Source of the DNA: Diplonema papillatum
Taxonomy: Eukaryota > Euglenozoa > Diplonemea > Diplonemida > Diplonemidae
Direction of reading: 5' to 3'
Length of the DNA: 64,000 nt
Assembly (NCBI GenBank): GCA_030068145.1
Contig: JAPJBO010001058.1
Coordinates: 1-64,000, forward strand
Both the position numbers and the translations under genes were made by a program. Under the pieces are notes generated by a model. It was not told the origin of the DNA. It did not search any database and saw only the letters and a list, made by a program, of their open reading frames with translations. This document shows, one piece after another, positions 63,517 through 64,000 of this stretch. Position 1 is the first letter of the stretch, and every line of letters starts with the position of its first letter.

Positions 63517-64000
63517 ATGGATTCAATTCAGGACAATGTAGCTGTAGTGATCCCTGTTCTCCGGCGGTTGGTAGAAATGGTGGGTGTTGACTCAGTTGAT
63601 CAACTTGTCGACTGGCTCAAGGTGCATGCACAGGAATGCGATATGGCTTTAATGGAGACTCAAAGTGAGGCAGCATCGCTCCTTGGGGGTCGAGTTGGAA
63701 CACCAGAGCCTGACTCTGATGAAGAGGTTCTCGAGAAACTTGAAAAGCCCTCCAGAGGTAAAGACATGAGTCAGGGAGCCACCAGCCTCACTGTAGAGAT
63801 GGCAATGAACAAGCCCCTTGTTGGGGGACTGGCCAGATCACTTTCAATGGGAACAAGAGTGCAACAACGCAACAACTCGGTCGTTTTGCGGAGGATGGCC
63901 TCAGATCGATCTCCTGGCCGAATCAACTCGAAGACTAACTTTTCTTCGATATCAGGTTCACCTGGGCTTCTTGGGATTGATACTGAGGCAGAGAAGCGAC
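63517..64000 (+). CDS. Uncharacterised protein, 3' truncated by the window end
   Basis: The ATG at 63517 opens a frame with no stop for 161 codons to the window end. It begins MDSIQDNVAVVIPVLRRLVE; residues 1-55 are helix-prone (QLVDWLKVHAQECDMALM). Then comes an acidic segment (TPEPDSDEEVLEKLEK), then a Ser/Arg-rich stretch with SP sites (SLSMGTRV, ASDRSPGR, SGSPG). Not recognised. It resembles a regulatory or cytoskeletal protein with a disordered, phosphorylatable middle. Confidence 0.65.
   Translation, partial: MDSIQDNVAVVIPVLRRLVEMVGVDSVDQLVDWLKVHAQECDMALMETQSEAASLLGGRVGTPEPDSDEEVLEKLEKPSRGKDMSQGATSLTVEMAMNKPLVGGLARSLSMGTRVQQRNNSVVLRRMASDRSPGRINSKTNFSSISGSPGLLGIDTEAEKR

Overview
The window is nuclear DNA of a eukaryote, most likely a free-living protist or alga. 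Genes carry spliceosomal introns, and six of the seven I could place start with GTATG. There is a 24-transmembrane, four-domain voltage-gated cation channel, a LYR-motif protein, secreted proteins with eukaryotic signal peptides, a tRNA-derived SINE, a hAT MITE and a retroelement. I cannot name the species. Every gene I can support lies on the + strand; long minus-strand frames are shadows of repetitive coding sequence.

Region 1 (1-24.9 kb) is a cluster of four very large secreted repeat proteins. The first two (2-5008 and 5801-10816) are a tandem duplication with a 5,808-bp unit and apparently identical coding sequence. They are followed by two diverged relatives (12121-17061 and 20549-24856). 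All four join long Ala/Lys/Asp/Glu-rich amphipathic repeats, like group-3 LEA proteins, to a recurring tryptophan module of the form W-x-x-(I/V/L)-K-x-x-V-x-G. This is the best candidate for an undescribed system. A 746-residue ankyrin-like protein (17786-20026), whose N-terminus resembles the dynein AAA6 region, sits between the last two.

Region 2 (25.5-46.5 kb) holds low-complexity and coiled-coil proteins: a degenerate EF-hand protein, a coiled-coil protein, a two-exon Ser/His-rich protein of about 1,870 residues, a LYR-motif protein, an Ala-rich two-exon protein and two proteins I do not recognise. A gene-poor stretch at 39.2-44.0 kb holds a hAT MITE with a perfect 8-bp target duplication, a 76-nt near-perfect palindrome and a minisatellite.

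Region 3 (46.8-57.5 kb) is one gene for a four-domain channel. Its pore residues read D/E/D/E, and about 100 beta-rich residues are inserted in the normally short III-IV linker. The first 4,455 coding bases are one exon, while five introns crowd into domain IV. Three introns in the window, two of them here, end in CA-rich tracts that resemble one another. The last intron holds a decayed reverse-transcriptase element followed by ubiquitin-specific-protease-like sequence.

Region 4 (57.5-64 kb) is mostly repeats: SINEs with minisatellite tails of 15-nt units, an inverted-repeat element and a dispersed three-hairpin repeat. The 5' part of a further gene begins at 63517.

All calls come from reading the sequence. 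No database or alignment program was run.
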